Positions 47,348 through 59,003 of a stretch of DNA of 64,000 nucleotides are shown piece by piece; the stretch's first letter is position 1, and each line of letters begins with the position of its first letter. The notes below the pieces were generated by a model that made no database searches, was not told the origin of the DNA, and saw only the letters and a program-made list of their open reading frames with translations. Source of the DNA: Calonectria ilicicola (lineage: Eukaryota; Ascomycota; Sordariomycetes; Hypocreales; Nectriaceae); NCBI GenBank assembly GCA_020809705.1, contig CP085827.1, positions 6,262,001 through 6,326,000 of the forward strand, given 5' to 3'. Position numbers and translations under genes: made by a program.

Positions 47348-49103
47348 TAGACCACCTCCTAGCTCATAGCATAATAATAGCATTCAATTTAATGTACAAT
47401 TCAGGATTAAAAGATGTAGGCGGATAGCAAGAGCAATCCCTGATAAAGTAATGTCTTGATAATCCATGCCATGTGTGGATAGCCAAATACATGATGGTGT
47501 GTGGGTGAATGTGGACAAGAAGCTAATATTTACAATAGGCGTCCGTCGTAATGTACAAAGAAACGAATAAGAACTAGGATTTGGGATAAATCGCATGATA
47601 TTCCTGTCGGGGGTTGCCGAGGGATGTGAAGAAAGCGGGGTGGACTCATGATGATGGAATGAGAGGTGGATCTATCATCGCTTCGACGGAAGCTCTTTGT
47701 TATGATTGGAAGATTCAGGGGCTCAGATCAGACTCAGTTTGCCTCTTAGACTTTCGGATCGCAACCCGATGGTCATAGAATTCACAAAAACCCTTTTTAT
47801 TATCTCGGCTTCCGGTCTGACATGGTTCCCCGGCTGCTGCTTGGCCACTTCGGAAGGCGCAGGCTTCAATGTCCTTTCTGGCAGCTTTTCTTTTTCTTCC
47901 ATTAATTATATAAAGAAGTCATCTACTCGCTCAGTACTATAGGTAAGAATATTTGCCGCTCCACTCATCCATATCTCTTTGCAGGATGTTGAGCTGGCCG
48001 TCAATCAGTGTGACTTGTTAGAGTCATTCGGCAGCGAAAACGCACCCATACGGGACGCCATATCAAATTATGTCTACATTTTATACCTACACCGATTATG
48101 TCCAGCTCTTGTGGTCTCTAGACACCTCCTTAGGTACAGAAGAAAGGAGCAATGGCAGAACAGTTGGTCCGGTATACGCAGAGTTATCTCTTGCGGACTA
48201 CCAGCATAAGGCTCTACAACAACGTTGACACACCGCTTCAAATACACTAACCCAGACCAGGCAGCACTGCCGTCGACAGGCCGCTCTCGGCAGATGGTTC
48301 TCTTCGGTTCCATAAGGAGGTGACGAGTCGTGCCTCATCATCGGCTTCTGATTCCGAGCCCGCTCCCATAATTGCAAGCCATGCCCCATTTGTTAGCGCC
48401 ATTTCTGACCCACATACCTGATGCGAAACCGAAAGGCCAATCAGAGGGGCCTATTCCCCGATGTCTGTCAGAAACTTGCGTTCCGTCCCACATCTCGGCT
48501 TCGGAACCCGAGTAAGTTGTGGCAAATGAGGACACGAATAAAGCAAAATTCCTGCGTACTTTTTGATGTATTTGGGGAGGACAATATGGTCTCATGTGAT
48601 GAACACAGATTAATTATGCTTATATGAATGACTGGTACGTTAGAATGGCCATCAAAAACAGGAGAGCCAACATAAAAGTGGTTGGGCGGTTCCAGAGCAT
48701 GGGATGTTCTCCCACTGGCGTGGGGGAACGCTTGTTGCACCAGTATCCCGGAGCGGAGGGCTCATGACAAGCGACTACAACCTATAGTAGCGCTTCCAAT
48801 TATCAATGCCGGTGGAGAAATGAATCTTGAAACCCCTCCATTTTCCATAACAGAATGTGAGAAAAGCCACTAGCAGCGGCGAGATCGGCCAATAAGTGCT
48901 GCCACTCGCCAGGATTCTCCAAACGAGGCTTCCCCAGATTTGATGCGGGGCCCAGGCGCCCACACTATATCACTTCCTCACCCACGAAACATCACGATAT
49001 TTTCCCGTGAGTTTCCGAGAGGCGATCGCATGTACATTCTGCTCACCTGTCCCCGATATACCCAGCGCCCACCGACGCGATTTTCCTCGTAATTGAAGTA
49101 CCC
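47348..49103. other. 1.8 kb region without a recognised gene
   Basis: A frame at 47979-48209 has a protein-like start (DVELAVNQCDLLESFGSENAP) but no family was recognised and no start or flanking exon can be assigned. The rest shows nothing. Confidence 0.4.
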
Positions 49104-51855
49104 ATGGCTGGAAACACGCAGACTGAGCCGCGGAAAACAAGGAGGACCGCAAACGCGTAAGCCGCAGCCACCGGATCGATCCAGGCTTTGATTCGCTCTA
49201 ACTTTGAAGATACAACCAGGTGTGTCCCTTGCCGCCAAAGCAAGATCAAATGCTCCGGCGAAGAGCCATGCGCGAACTGCCAACGACGCGCCATGCAGTG
49301 CCACTTCACTGAAGGGGCTAACAAGGTGATGGTATCGGAAAAGTTTGTCACTCCATCCCCCAATGTCCATGTGCATCTCCAATTCTAAGTCACGCCAAAG
49401 GTATCTCCAAGAGCTGCAGCGCCAAGTGGAACAAAGCCAGCAGTCACCTAGGCCCAACGAGACGCAAAACCAACTGGATGACGGCCAATCATTACACGCG
49501 ACGCGACTCTTTACCCAGTCTCAGTCACCACTGGAACCTCGCAGATTGACTAGACAGACCTCGCTTCCTTATTCCTCACCGGCTGGGTCGCAGATACATG
49601 CCAGGGATCAGTGTTCACGCGGAAGTAAGCGATCAAATGAAGTGGCTTTTGGGTTGAACAATACAGTCGAGCATGACAGTCCAATCAACAACAACATCGT
49701 GTCTCCTCCGCTGACAATTGATGGCTCACGCAATGCGATAGGCGCTGAGCCCATCAAAGAGGTACCACATGCACAACATGAAAGTTCGCTCAGCGTCTGG
49801 CCAAGCGCATTTACCATGGCCTCAAAAACCATCAGAAACATTCACAAGAAGAATAAGAGAAAATGGAGTAAGTACCTACATTTGTCTGCAAATTTCTCTC
49901 CTCTCCTTGATTACTGTAAATTGTATTAACCTTGATTCCTCTCCCCTCAGTCTGGCTGGCCCCTTGGTCCACATGGTCGTTCACAATGCGTCTCATACTG
50001 ATGATGGGTGAAAAGCTACAACCAGGCGCCCAATCCATACCGGATCATATTCTAGATGAAGAGCTTTACATATTGCCACCGAAGGTTAATTCATTTGGCC
50101 ATAGCCCCGACATCAGATTCCTTCCGTCTCTCGATCATGCTCTTTATTTATTCAACACTGTCAAGTTCCACCTTGGTGAGACATATCGCTTCTTTGATAA
50201 TGCCGAATTTGAGAACCAAATACGTGACTTCTATTCTGGAAACGCGGTACAAAAAGCTACTGATAGCCCCCTATGGTTCTCCAAGTTTCTTTTGGTTCTA
50301 GCGTTCGGCACGGCCTTTCACCCTCGACCAACCAACAATAAAGAGCCACCCGGAGCCAACTTTTTTGTTCGTGCGCTGTCTTTGATACAAGACGATACAC
50401 GGCTCTGGGCTGAAAGTTTATTGGCAACCGAGGTCTTGGCGATGATGAGCCTGTACATGTTTTCAATCGATAATAGAGAGTCAGCCCACATATATGTACG
50501 TATATGTCCTGCACATGTGTTGATTGCGCCTAACTCTTCTGCACAGCTCAACCACGCCTTGCGCATAGCTCAGTTTGAAGGACTTCATACCCAGCTGCCT
50601 GAGCATGAACTCGGCACAGAAACAGTGACATGGTGTCGTGATTTATGGTGGACACTCTATATCATGGATCGCCATTTCTCAGCCTCTGTCGGTCTGCCGA
50701 TGTCTGTGCAGGATAGCGACATTACAATGACTGTTAACCCTCCAAATATGGGCTCACGAGGCGACAGTGCTCGCAGCCTTCAAGTCAGCCTTTCGCATCT
50801 TTTATCCATAATTTTAACAAGTGAGCCTGGATTCTCAAAGCCTGTTGGAGCAACAACAATCTGATCTTGAATCTAGCTGTCTACAAGCCAAAGCAAACGT
50901 CGTTGGGAACGTATCTTGAACAAACAAGATCAATACTACGCACCCTAGCTCACCACGCTCAAGAAATAGAACAAATAATTAGCCTCAAGTTTCAGGATTC
51001 CATGCATACAATGCCCAAAGGCACAAGACACATAACATTACTCTACCATCAGGTTTGTTTGGGTTTGAGGTCAAATTTGGTTTATATTCCTGACCTTGGG
51101 AACAGTGCGTAATTGTCGCCACACGACCGCTTCTCCTTTCGGTTCTCAAAGAACGCCTAGATATTTTGGGTCACCAAGGCGATGAGAATTGGGAAAACTT
51201 CCTAGCACACACTGGAGCAATCATATCCACTGGCATCAAGTCAGCCGTCAAAACTTTACAAATTCTCTCGAGCGAATATAGTGTTTTAGGTATGTGATAT
51301 GCTCACATTTGCATCCGATCTCCCATATTCTCACACGGTTTAGAGGTATTTTTACCATACGACCTTGAATTTACATATGGGGCTGCCCTGCATTTAACTA
51401 TGGCCAATGCCTTGTTTCCGTTGGTGGCGGAAGATCAGGGTCACACTCAATTAGCGCACGGCATCCTGGATGACATGATATCCAGAGGTAACCGAGTAGC
51501 TAGAGTGCGCAAAGCAGAATTAATGCACCTGGAAATGTTATGTCAGGAACTAGCGACTCAGGTACAACGGCAAGGTCTACAAGCTCTCACACTCGCGGGA
51601 CCAGATGATCCAAGCGCAGAAATCGGCAATAGATCGGTTGATGAACCTCGAAATTTAGTCGTTACGGCAGCAGAGACTGCTGCCATAGCAGTGAGTGTGG
51701 GAACTGAAAACTCCTTTCATTCCATGCCACCACCTGGGCCTAGCAACATGGACTTTCTTGATAATATCGGCATATCTTCTGAGGAATTTCTCTCTATTGT
51801 AGAGCAGATAGGAGACTTGGAAAGCCTTTCTGATAGCATCTTAATGTTTGAATAA
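49104..51855 (+). CDS. Zn2Cys6 transcription factor (eight exons, intact)
   Basis: Exons are 49104-49156, 49220-49342, 49401-49867, 49951-50495, 50547-50820, 50877-51052, 51106-51289 and 51344-51855, giving about 777 aa. Intron 1 removal joins a basic N-terminus (KTRRTAN) to ACVPCRQSKIKCSGEEPCANCQRRAMQC, a complete zinc cluster. Intron 2 removal gives the linker SEKYLQELQRQVEQ, a coiled-coil dimerisation element. The fungal TF domain follows, with HALRIAQFEGLHT, TWCRDLWWTLYIMDRHFSASVGLPMS and LYHQCVIVATRPLL. It lies upstream of the aldolase (convergent) and the oxygenase, making it a candidate regulator for them; that is inference from position. Confidence 0.9.
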
Positions 51856-52103
51856 CCTCGAATGAAACTGTAGTATATCACAAAAGATCACGCAATCAAA
51901 CATTTTCCCTGTGACACCAATCTAATCCTATATCTTTGATGGTGATTGGGAATTTTATGTCGATAGCTTTCGCAATGAACCACCATTATATATTATTCTC
52001 AGTGTATTTTACTGAGACCTGTTGGAACTTTTCATCGATAATTTGATGTAGAAGCTATCTGCTGGTTCACACCCGCATTTTTCATTGATTTTACTTATTC
52101 TTT

Positions 52104-53101
52104 TTAGAATACCCCCGCACCCGCAGCAACACCTCTAGCAGCGCTGACCTCCTCACTAGCTGCATGTTGCAGAGCTGTATAATCCGTCACTGCGGTTAGC
52201 ATATCATATCCCTGGCTTGCAAACTCCCTTGCCTGTGCTGAGTCTTTGCAATAGATACCACATTTCTTCCCTGCTTTGCGAGCTGCTGCCAAGATTCTTG
52301 CTAGAGCAGCTTTCAGTTCGAGCCCAATAACGCCTTTTTGCACCGGATGACCGATATTATTTCCTGAAAGAGTTAGCCAATAACATCAAAAGTATTAAAT
52401 GACAAGGTTCTACCAAGATCGAAGGGTCCAATAAACAATGCGTCAATGCCGTCCACGGCGGCAATATCTTCTACAGCCTCAAACGCCTCTTTGGTTTCGA
52501 TTTGAATGATGGTTACCAGAGCATCATTGGCTTGGTAAAGATATTCTGTAAGCGTGGGGTTGGGATTAAATCTCTCCAAAGCAATGAGAGAGCCAAATCC
52601 ACGCCTCCCCAGAGGTGGGAATTTGGCCTGCTTGACCAATTCTTTGGTTTCCTCCACTGTTTTCACCAGGGGTACAAGAATCTGGAAGAGTAAGTATATA
52701 CAATATTGGATATAGTGGAACACGTACTCCATGAGCACCACTATCGAGCGCGCCTAAAAGTTTGTCAGTGAAACACCTAGCATTAACGTGAGAGCAACTA
52801 GCGTACGCTTCACCATCCATCCTTGTATATCAGCCAATCTTACGATTGGAGAAACACCCAACGCAGCAACCGCAGGAACAGCATCATGCATTGCTCCATC
52901 TAAATTCATTTAAGATTGATTCTAGTAGCTTTACTGAGTTGACATACCATCAATGTTCCCATGCTCGCAATCGACGAGAACCCAGTCAACGCCAGACCGG
53001 GCCAGCAGTCTTGATATATTTGCTCCGGGGAGCATTTGCCATGCGCCAAATGACTGGCTTCCTTCGAGGAAAGATTTTTTCAATTTGTTTGAGGCCTGCA
53101 T
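52104..53101 (-). CDS. HpcH/HpaI-family class II aldolase (five exons)
   Basis: Exons (minus strand) are 53101-52948, 52899-52807, 52753-52728 (26 nt), 52681-52414 and 52363-52104, giving about 266 aa, standard for the family. Seen motifs are SFGAWQMLPGANISRLLARSG, WVLVDCEHGNID, ALDSGAHGILVPLVKTVEE, GRRGFG, IQIETKEAFE (metal-binding Glu) and LFIGPFDLG (metal-binding Asp), then NNIGHP. Members reversibly cleave 4-hydroxy-2-oxo acids to pyruvate plus an aldehyde. With the MhpD/DmpH-type gene 4.5 kb downstream it could cleave 4-hydroxy-2-oxovalerate to pyruvate and acetaldehyde. The micro-exon is required to complete RALDSGAHG. Confidence 0.9.
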
Positions 53102-54577
53102 GGTGCAATTTTAGGGCAGTTTTTAGAAATAGAAAAGGTAGGCGCCAAATCTACCACAGCACGCGTACACAACGAACTCATGTGCTTGCAAATTGTCTAC
53201 AAGTAAATCACACCGAACTTATATATGAATCCAAAAGAGAAGCCAGTCCACCTTGACAATATCGGAAGTCACTCGGGTCGGATAGATGCCGAGATTTTCG
53301 GATTGCCCCACCCGTATGAATGATTCTAGCATCGGCCAGTAATTAAGCATGCAACATGAGAGTCATTAGGGCTCAATTAGATTGTAACTTTTTCTAAAAC
53401 CTACGTTTTAATTTATTATGGAGATTCCGCAGGTTTTATTTGTGTTGTATTGATCTGAAAATTTCACTAAGCTTGCTCCCAGGTGTTAGAGGGTTGTAAT
53501 TATTCATACTATCGTTGGCTACCGTGTGAACCAAACAAGAAAATCTCAAGTGCACCCCTTTTTTAAGTTTTGATATTTCTGAAAAGAATCATACCCCATT
53601 CCCTTTATCCATAGTCAAAATTCCTAGCCGCCGCGCTTCCCCGCTCGCACAACTTTACTTCAAGGCTGGGATGCTTGCTTTGTGATTTGCGCGCTGCAAA
53701 TATGACTACCAAAGCCGGAGGATTTCGGATTTCCTAGAGAATTCTGACAAGAATCCTGGGTAGAGGATGACACCTCTGAAGCTGGTGGGGGTGGAGGTAC
53801 TGATAGTTCTTCTGACGGAGATTCTAACGAGCTCCGAGCTTGACGCAAACAAGCAAACAGATTCTTTGCTATGTGTGCGGATAGAGTGTATGTGGGTGAC
53901 ATATTCGGCGTAGAAAATATGCCCTTGAGACCAGAAGTGAATATAAAAGCAAGGTCCAAAGTGTTGTGATTAATGTTGTAGAAATTGGTGTGCGTAGTAA
54001 TAGTGCTGGCGCTTTAATCACACAAGAGGACCAACATGAATAATTCCCCCCAAATAATGAATTCGTTTACCTGATCATAAAGACACACAGTCATCATGCT
54101 TTGCGATCACGGTGCTTTCCAATTCTCCAATTGCAACTCCACGTACCAGTCATGTGTTGGAATGATGCTAGCCACTCAATGTCAGAACAGCCATCGGGTT
54201 CCTGTTCCGAACCGAATTGATGCAATCCAGATGGAGACATTGCATCGGGAACCAAAGCCGAGTCTCTCTTGGACACCCTGACTGAAGCCTCCTGAACCAC
54301 ATTTTAGATCCTCAGATCGGATGCCCACAATGCGGGGTGCGTGTTAGCGTGAACCCCAGATTGATACCGACATTGAGAACGCCACTATTCCGACCATCCC
54401 GCCAAAGATGTCGAAGTCATGTGCCATTCCTTCATGGCTTGAAAATATATAATTACATTCTTCATATTGTTATTCTTGCCCGTCTGAGATCCGGTCTATA
54501 ACTCTTCCCAACAGTTTTTTGGCAATACCGCCTCATCTCTTCTTCCACGCACATAGAATACCTTGACGCAAAGCAAC
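53102..54577. other. intergenic region, divergent promoters of aldolase and oxygenase
   Basis: No supported gene is seen. A minus-strand frame at 53660-53959 has a proline run but no ATG and no recognisable content. Confidence 0.45.
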
Positions 54578-55734
54578 ATGCCTTCTGCAGTCGCTATTAT
54601 CCCACCCCAGGCCCCCAAAGTGGTTGGTCCTACAACCAAGAGGATCACCCGGCCTACGAGCACTATTCCTCAGCGACTGATAGATGAAGCTCGTGCTACA
54701 AAGCGCGAAGCATTCAACCCTGAAAAACATCTGAACTACCAGCCTCCTGCTAACATTGTGACAATGAAAGAGATTGGGTTAGAGGGTCACGGCATCGCTC
54801 CTAATGCTGTATCTGATCCATTCCCTCTCTTTACTCAGGAGGCTATCAACCAAATGAGGGCGGAGATTTTCGATGAGGAATCTCTACGAGATTGCCAGTA
54901 CTCTTCAGACTTTATCAAGCACATGGTCCGAGGATTGGGTTCAGAGTGAGTGGGAAAAGCTATTCCCTATTGATACAATACTCTCTAACTAATTGCAGTC
55001 GGGCTCCATTTATTTATGATGCCTGGAAATCCCCAGAAGTATTGTCCAAAATCTCCGCCATTGCAGGCACGGAACTTGTCCCTGCTCTTGATTTTGACAT
55101 TGGCAACATAAACATTTCTATCAATGACCAAGATGAGACAAGCGTGAAGAACTGGAGATCTAACGATGACAACAAGACGTCTGCTGTTGCGTGGCACTAC
55201 GACAGCTATCCCTTTGTTGTCGTTACGATGCTTTCTGACTGCACTGACATGGTGGGTGGAGAGACTGCTCTCAGACTGCCTGATGGAACCATCAGAAAGG
55301 TCCGAGGGCCCAACACAGTAAGGCCATCAAATTGTTTGTTCACAATCGAATGCTTTCGTCAATTCTAACAAATATCAAAGGGAACCGCTGTTGTAATGCA
55401 AGGCCGTTACATCGAACACCAGGCACTCAAGGCGTTTGGTGGTCGCGAACGTATCTCCATGGTCACTGCTTTTCGAGCCAAGTCTCCTTTTGTTAGGGAT
55501 GAAACAGTTCTTACAGGTGTCCGCACCACCAGCGATCTATCTGCGCTCTACCATCAGTTTACCGAGTACCGATTGGAGATTATCGAGGAGCGTATTAGAG
55601 CTAAAACGAAGGAGGAGCGTCAGCGAGAAATCGCAAAGCGCCCATACAACATCCCAGCAATGAGAGCTTTCTTGACAGAGCAAATTCAATTCATGGAGGC
55701 GACGCTGGCAGAAATTTATGAGTTGGAGGATTAG
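54578..55734 (+). CDS. 2-oxoglutarate/Fe(II) dioxygenase-like protein (three exons)
   Basis: Exons are 54578-54945, 54999-55317 and 55381-55734, giving about 346 aa. The facial triad can be read as His and Asp in AWHYDSYPFVVV and His in GRYIEHQALKAFGGRERIS, with the following Arg as probable 2-oxoglutarate ligand. GGETALRLPDG lies between them. The N-terminal 100 residues (VTMKEIGLEGHGIAPNAVSDPFPLFT) and C-terminal helices (RIRAKTKEERQREIAKRPYN) are extensions outside the double-stranded beta-helix. The family hydroxylates or demethylates small molecules; its substrate here is unknown. The start at 54578 is the first ATG in frame; the frame is open 15 bp further without ATG. Confidence 0.83.
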
Positions 55735-57634
55735 ATAGTTGGATTTGGACATTTGATGAAATGAAGGAATGATCATGTATCTTAGTTCATCATTTTCTCT
55801 CATAAAATAGCGGAGCAAAAATAACATTTTATTGTCGAGTCTATGCAATTTTCAATACTTCTACCTAAACTCTAAGCTCTGATTGTTTGCAGGTGAACAG
55901 CTGCAAATAGAAATTTAAAGAGAATCTTTGCCGCAATAATACCTTACCTGTAAAAAGCAAAATATTCTTTCAACAACAGATGTGTGATAGATAAAATCAT
56001 ATCTTTAAGTCGTATCATAGCTATTCTGTGATATATTGCAATTTAATCCAGGCACTTTTTTATTTTGGTAAATCGTGGGCTCGACCAAGAGGGAGCTCCA
56101 AAGCCACAACGGTGGCGGATACAACTAAGTTTGGCCATGATTTGCCCGGCCAAGAAACAATTAACCGCACTTTGTTATATATCATTATGTGAGAGGGTAT
56201 AATAGGTGATAACTTCTTCTGTTCGTAGAAAATAAGCTACTCATGCCTAGAATAGCTTTTCTCCTTGAACCTTCATTTTCGTCATCGACTTCGGCTCTTC
56301 TATATCCAGTATACTCCCGAATAGTTTATTTTGGTTCTCTTATAAATGCATTATTGTCATGTTTATTAAGATCTGAAACAGTATCGCTCAATGAATTCAT
56401 GGTGCAGCCAGCGTGAACGTACGGCTCACGTAGCCGAAGATTATTAATTTTTGTGCCTCCGGGTCAATGAATATAATCGAACGTAAGATAAATAATACAT
56501 TAGACAGTCAGATACACCATCTAGAAGGGTAGTAAGAGGAGTGTGTTGGGGATGGCTTAGAGCATGCTTAGCCCGCTGGAGAAGCCGCTCTTAATCAAGG
56601 TCTTGACAAGGTTCACAATAAGAGCTCATTAAATCTATTGAAACTCTTAGGGTTTTGACATTTAAAGTATTGTACAGCGCAAAGTGTACAGGCTGTCGTA
56701 TTCTCATTGCATCTCCAAGGCAAGAGTTACCGAATTGCTTCTGGGGCGATCAAGTCAGAGCTACTTCTCAAAGGGGATATCCACCAATAAACACATGGTG
56801 CAGGCAGATTGCTTGAGTAGTGAAAGTAGGCCACAATCGGTTTACCGTGAGTTTGGTGGATCTGCAACTCGTCAAGCAACACCCGAGTCTCGGCCCCGGT
56901 TTGATTGAGATATTGAGATATTTGCACGCTTCTTTCGGACGCCGAGTATCAAAAGAGCAGGTGAGGGCGGCAGACGACCGATATCGCCCCGATAAGCGAA
57001 ACAAGTGCTGTTGTAAGATGGATCTCACTTGATCAACCAGTAGTTACGATCTGCTAATCTTGACATCGTGACTGCCCACGGCTCGCATGTACTCCGATCC
57101 TAGACAAGAGATGAACGATGTGTGAGCGCTGGTTCGGCCCCACCTTCAAGTGGTGCATGGGGGCATTGAGGTACCAATCACGCTGCGTCCAATGATCATC
57201 AATTGTGCGAGTTGGATTCATTCCGAGCCGAAAGGTGTGTGTTCCCGACACAGCCGAACTGGGTGGAGATAGCGTTGTCTAGGCTGTGTTAGTAGCGCCT
57301 TTAGGGGTTCGGGATCGGTAGCCTACCCGTTCCCCGCTAGGTTTTATGGCAAGCGTCGCCGACATGCGCTGGCATTAGCATTGAGCCGAACAGGTGCGAG
57401 GGAATCTGATCCGGAACATTGCGACAACGGCCAATTGAGAATAATGCAGGTGTTATATTGGGATGAAATGAGAGCGTGTATATGAATGTAAGGTGGTCGC
57501 TTGTTTTTTATTCATAATTTCAAGAGCTGGATACAACCCTTATACCTGATAACATAAAGTACGACCGAAAACATACCGTCCCAAGGGCACTTATTTCACC
57601 CACCGAAAAGCCACAAAGGAAACAGGAAAACCCA
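55735..57634. other. 1.9 kb intergenic region, no gene recognised
   Basis: Short frames around 56684-57250 on both strands show no family content. The 57.0-57.4 kb part is richer in GC than its surroundings. Nothing else is seen. Confidence 0.4.
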
Positions 57635-58417
57635 ATGTCAGGAGAAGATCTTCACCAAATCTCAGAGGCTTTGCGCAATGCGCGCCTCAACAGGGCTCCC
57701 ATTGACCCACCCACCAAAACCTGGCCAGCCCTTGACGTCAATGGCGCATTCCAAGTTCAGCGCATAACTGTCGAAAATGCTGTCAAGAATGGCGATCGGC
57801 TGGTGGGATATAAGCTTGGCAACATCGCCAAGGTCATGCAGGATGCTTTTGGCCTCGATCAACCAGATTACGGGTTCCTGCTAGGGAGCACGTTTGTTTA
57901 CGAGGGCACCACTCTTCGCCGCGATCAGTATATTAAGCCGTATGTCGAGCTGGAGCCTGCCTTTGTACTAAAGGGTTCGCTTCGTGGCCCCAACGTCACT
58001 GTCGCCGACGTTATCAACGCCATTGATTACGCTATCCCAGCAATCGAGATTATTGACTCCCGTGTTAAGAACTGGGAAATTAACCTTCAAGACACTTTGG
58101 CCGATAATGGATCCACTGCTGCTGTGATCCTGGGAGGCACTCCTCGAAAGGTTTTCGATCTGAATCTGCGCGATATGCGAGGCGTCTTGAAGTTCAATGG
58201 CCGTGAGGTTATGGCCGGGAACACCGGAAATGTACTCGGAAACCCCTTGTCAGCTGTGGCATGGCTTGTCAACCGTCTCGCTGAGTATGATGTTGAGTTG
58301 GAAGCCGGCTCAGTTGTGCTACCCGGTAGCTGTCTTCAGGCTATTCCCATGGATGATGCGGGCCGATGGACTTGCACCTTTGAGGGCTGGGGAACGATTG
58401 AGTTTGATGTTGTGTAA
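57635..58417 (+). CDS. MhpD/DmpH-family 2-oxopentenoate hydratase / 4-oxalocrotonate decarboxylase
   Basis: This is a single-exon protein of 260 aa, the usual length of the bacterial enzymes of this FAH-superfamily group. Visible features are LVGYKLGNIAKVMQDAFGLDQPDYGFLL, the metal ligands in KPYVELEPAFVL (ExE), AIDYAIPAIEIIDSR, LADNGSTAAVILGG, NVLGNPLSAVAWLVNRLAEY and VVLPGSCLQAIP. Such enzymes either decarboxylate 4-oxalocrotonate or hydrate the resulting 2-oxopent-4-enoate. Which of the two applies cannot be told from sequence. The architecture is far commoner in bacterial meta-cleavage operons than in fungi, and the gene has no introns, so horizontal origin is possible. Context suggests it acts after the 2-aminomuconate deaminase. 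Confidence 0.88.
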   Translation: MSGEDLHQISEALRNARLNRAPIDPPTKTWPALDVNGAFQVQRITVENAVKNGDRLVGYKLGNIAKVMQDAFGLDQPDYGFLLGSTFVYEGTTLRRDQYIKPYVELEPAFVLKGSLRGPNVTVADVINAIDYAIPAIEIIDSRVKNWEINLQDTLADNGSTAAVILGGTPRKVFDLNLRDMRGVLKFNGREVMAGNTGNVLGNPLSAVAWLVNRLAEYDVELEAGSVVLPGSCLQAIPMDDAGRWTCTFEGWGTIEFDVV

Positions 58418-59003
58418 ATGTATATAAAAATAAGCTTAAGGGTTAGATAAACACGTTTAAATTGACCTCAAATGTTGAAAATATGATGAAAAGAGTTCGG
58501 CATGGTCCTAGAACATCTGAACTGATGCAAGACCCGGGGAGATGCGGTGACCAATCAACATGTACTTTCTAATTGTCTGACTTATTAAACCAATTCATTT
58601 AGCTAAAAGAGTACACCTTAAATTGACCAGCCACTTGTCTCCCCCCTTTGCATTGCGTGGAGCCTGCTCCTTTCGGGGGCTATTCCGAGGCCTATCATGC
58701 AAAGCACCCAACGCGCGATATTTCTAGAGAAGGTTGATGATATCTACACCAAACTGCAAAGAAATTGAATTCATCCCATGTTTCTCAAGATATTGCCATT
58801 ACACCATAGCCAAAATGGATGAACATAGCTGAAGGCTGGAGAAAAACAGGTAAGTAGGATGTGCGAAAAAAGGATTCTCATTTTCTTTTTGTCAAGCAGA
58901 CTCAGACTTGTGCATGTGAGATCTATTCTAGTATACTTTTACCAACCATTTCCTTATACTGCCCGCCTGTTTATATTTTAATATACCGCTTTTCATGCAC
59001 CGC
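58418..59003. other. convergent intergenic region
   Basis: It separates the 3' ends of the MhpD-like and acetate-transporter genes. No feature is recognised. Confidence 0.45.

Noticed and set aside
53660..53959. 99-aa minus-strand frame with a proline run
   Set aside because: It lacks an ATG start and recognisable features.
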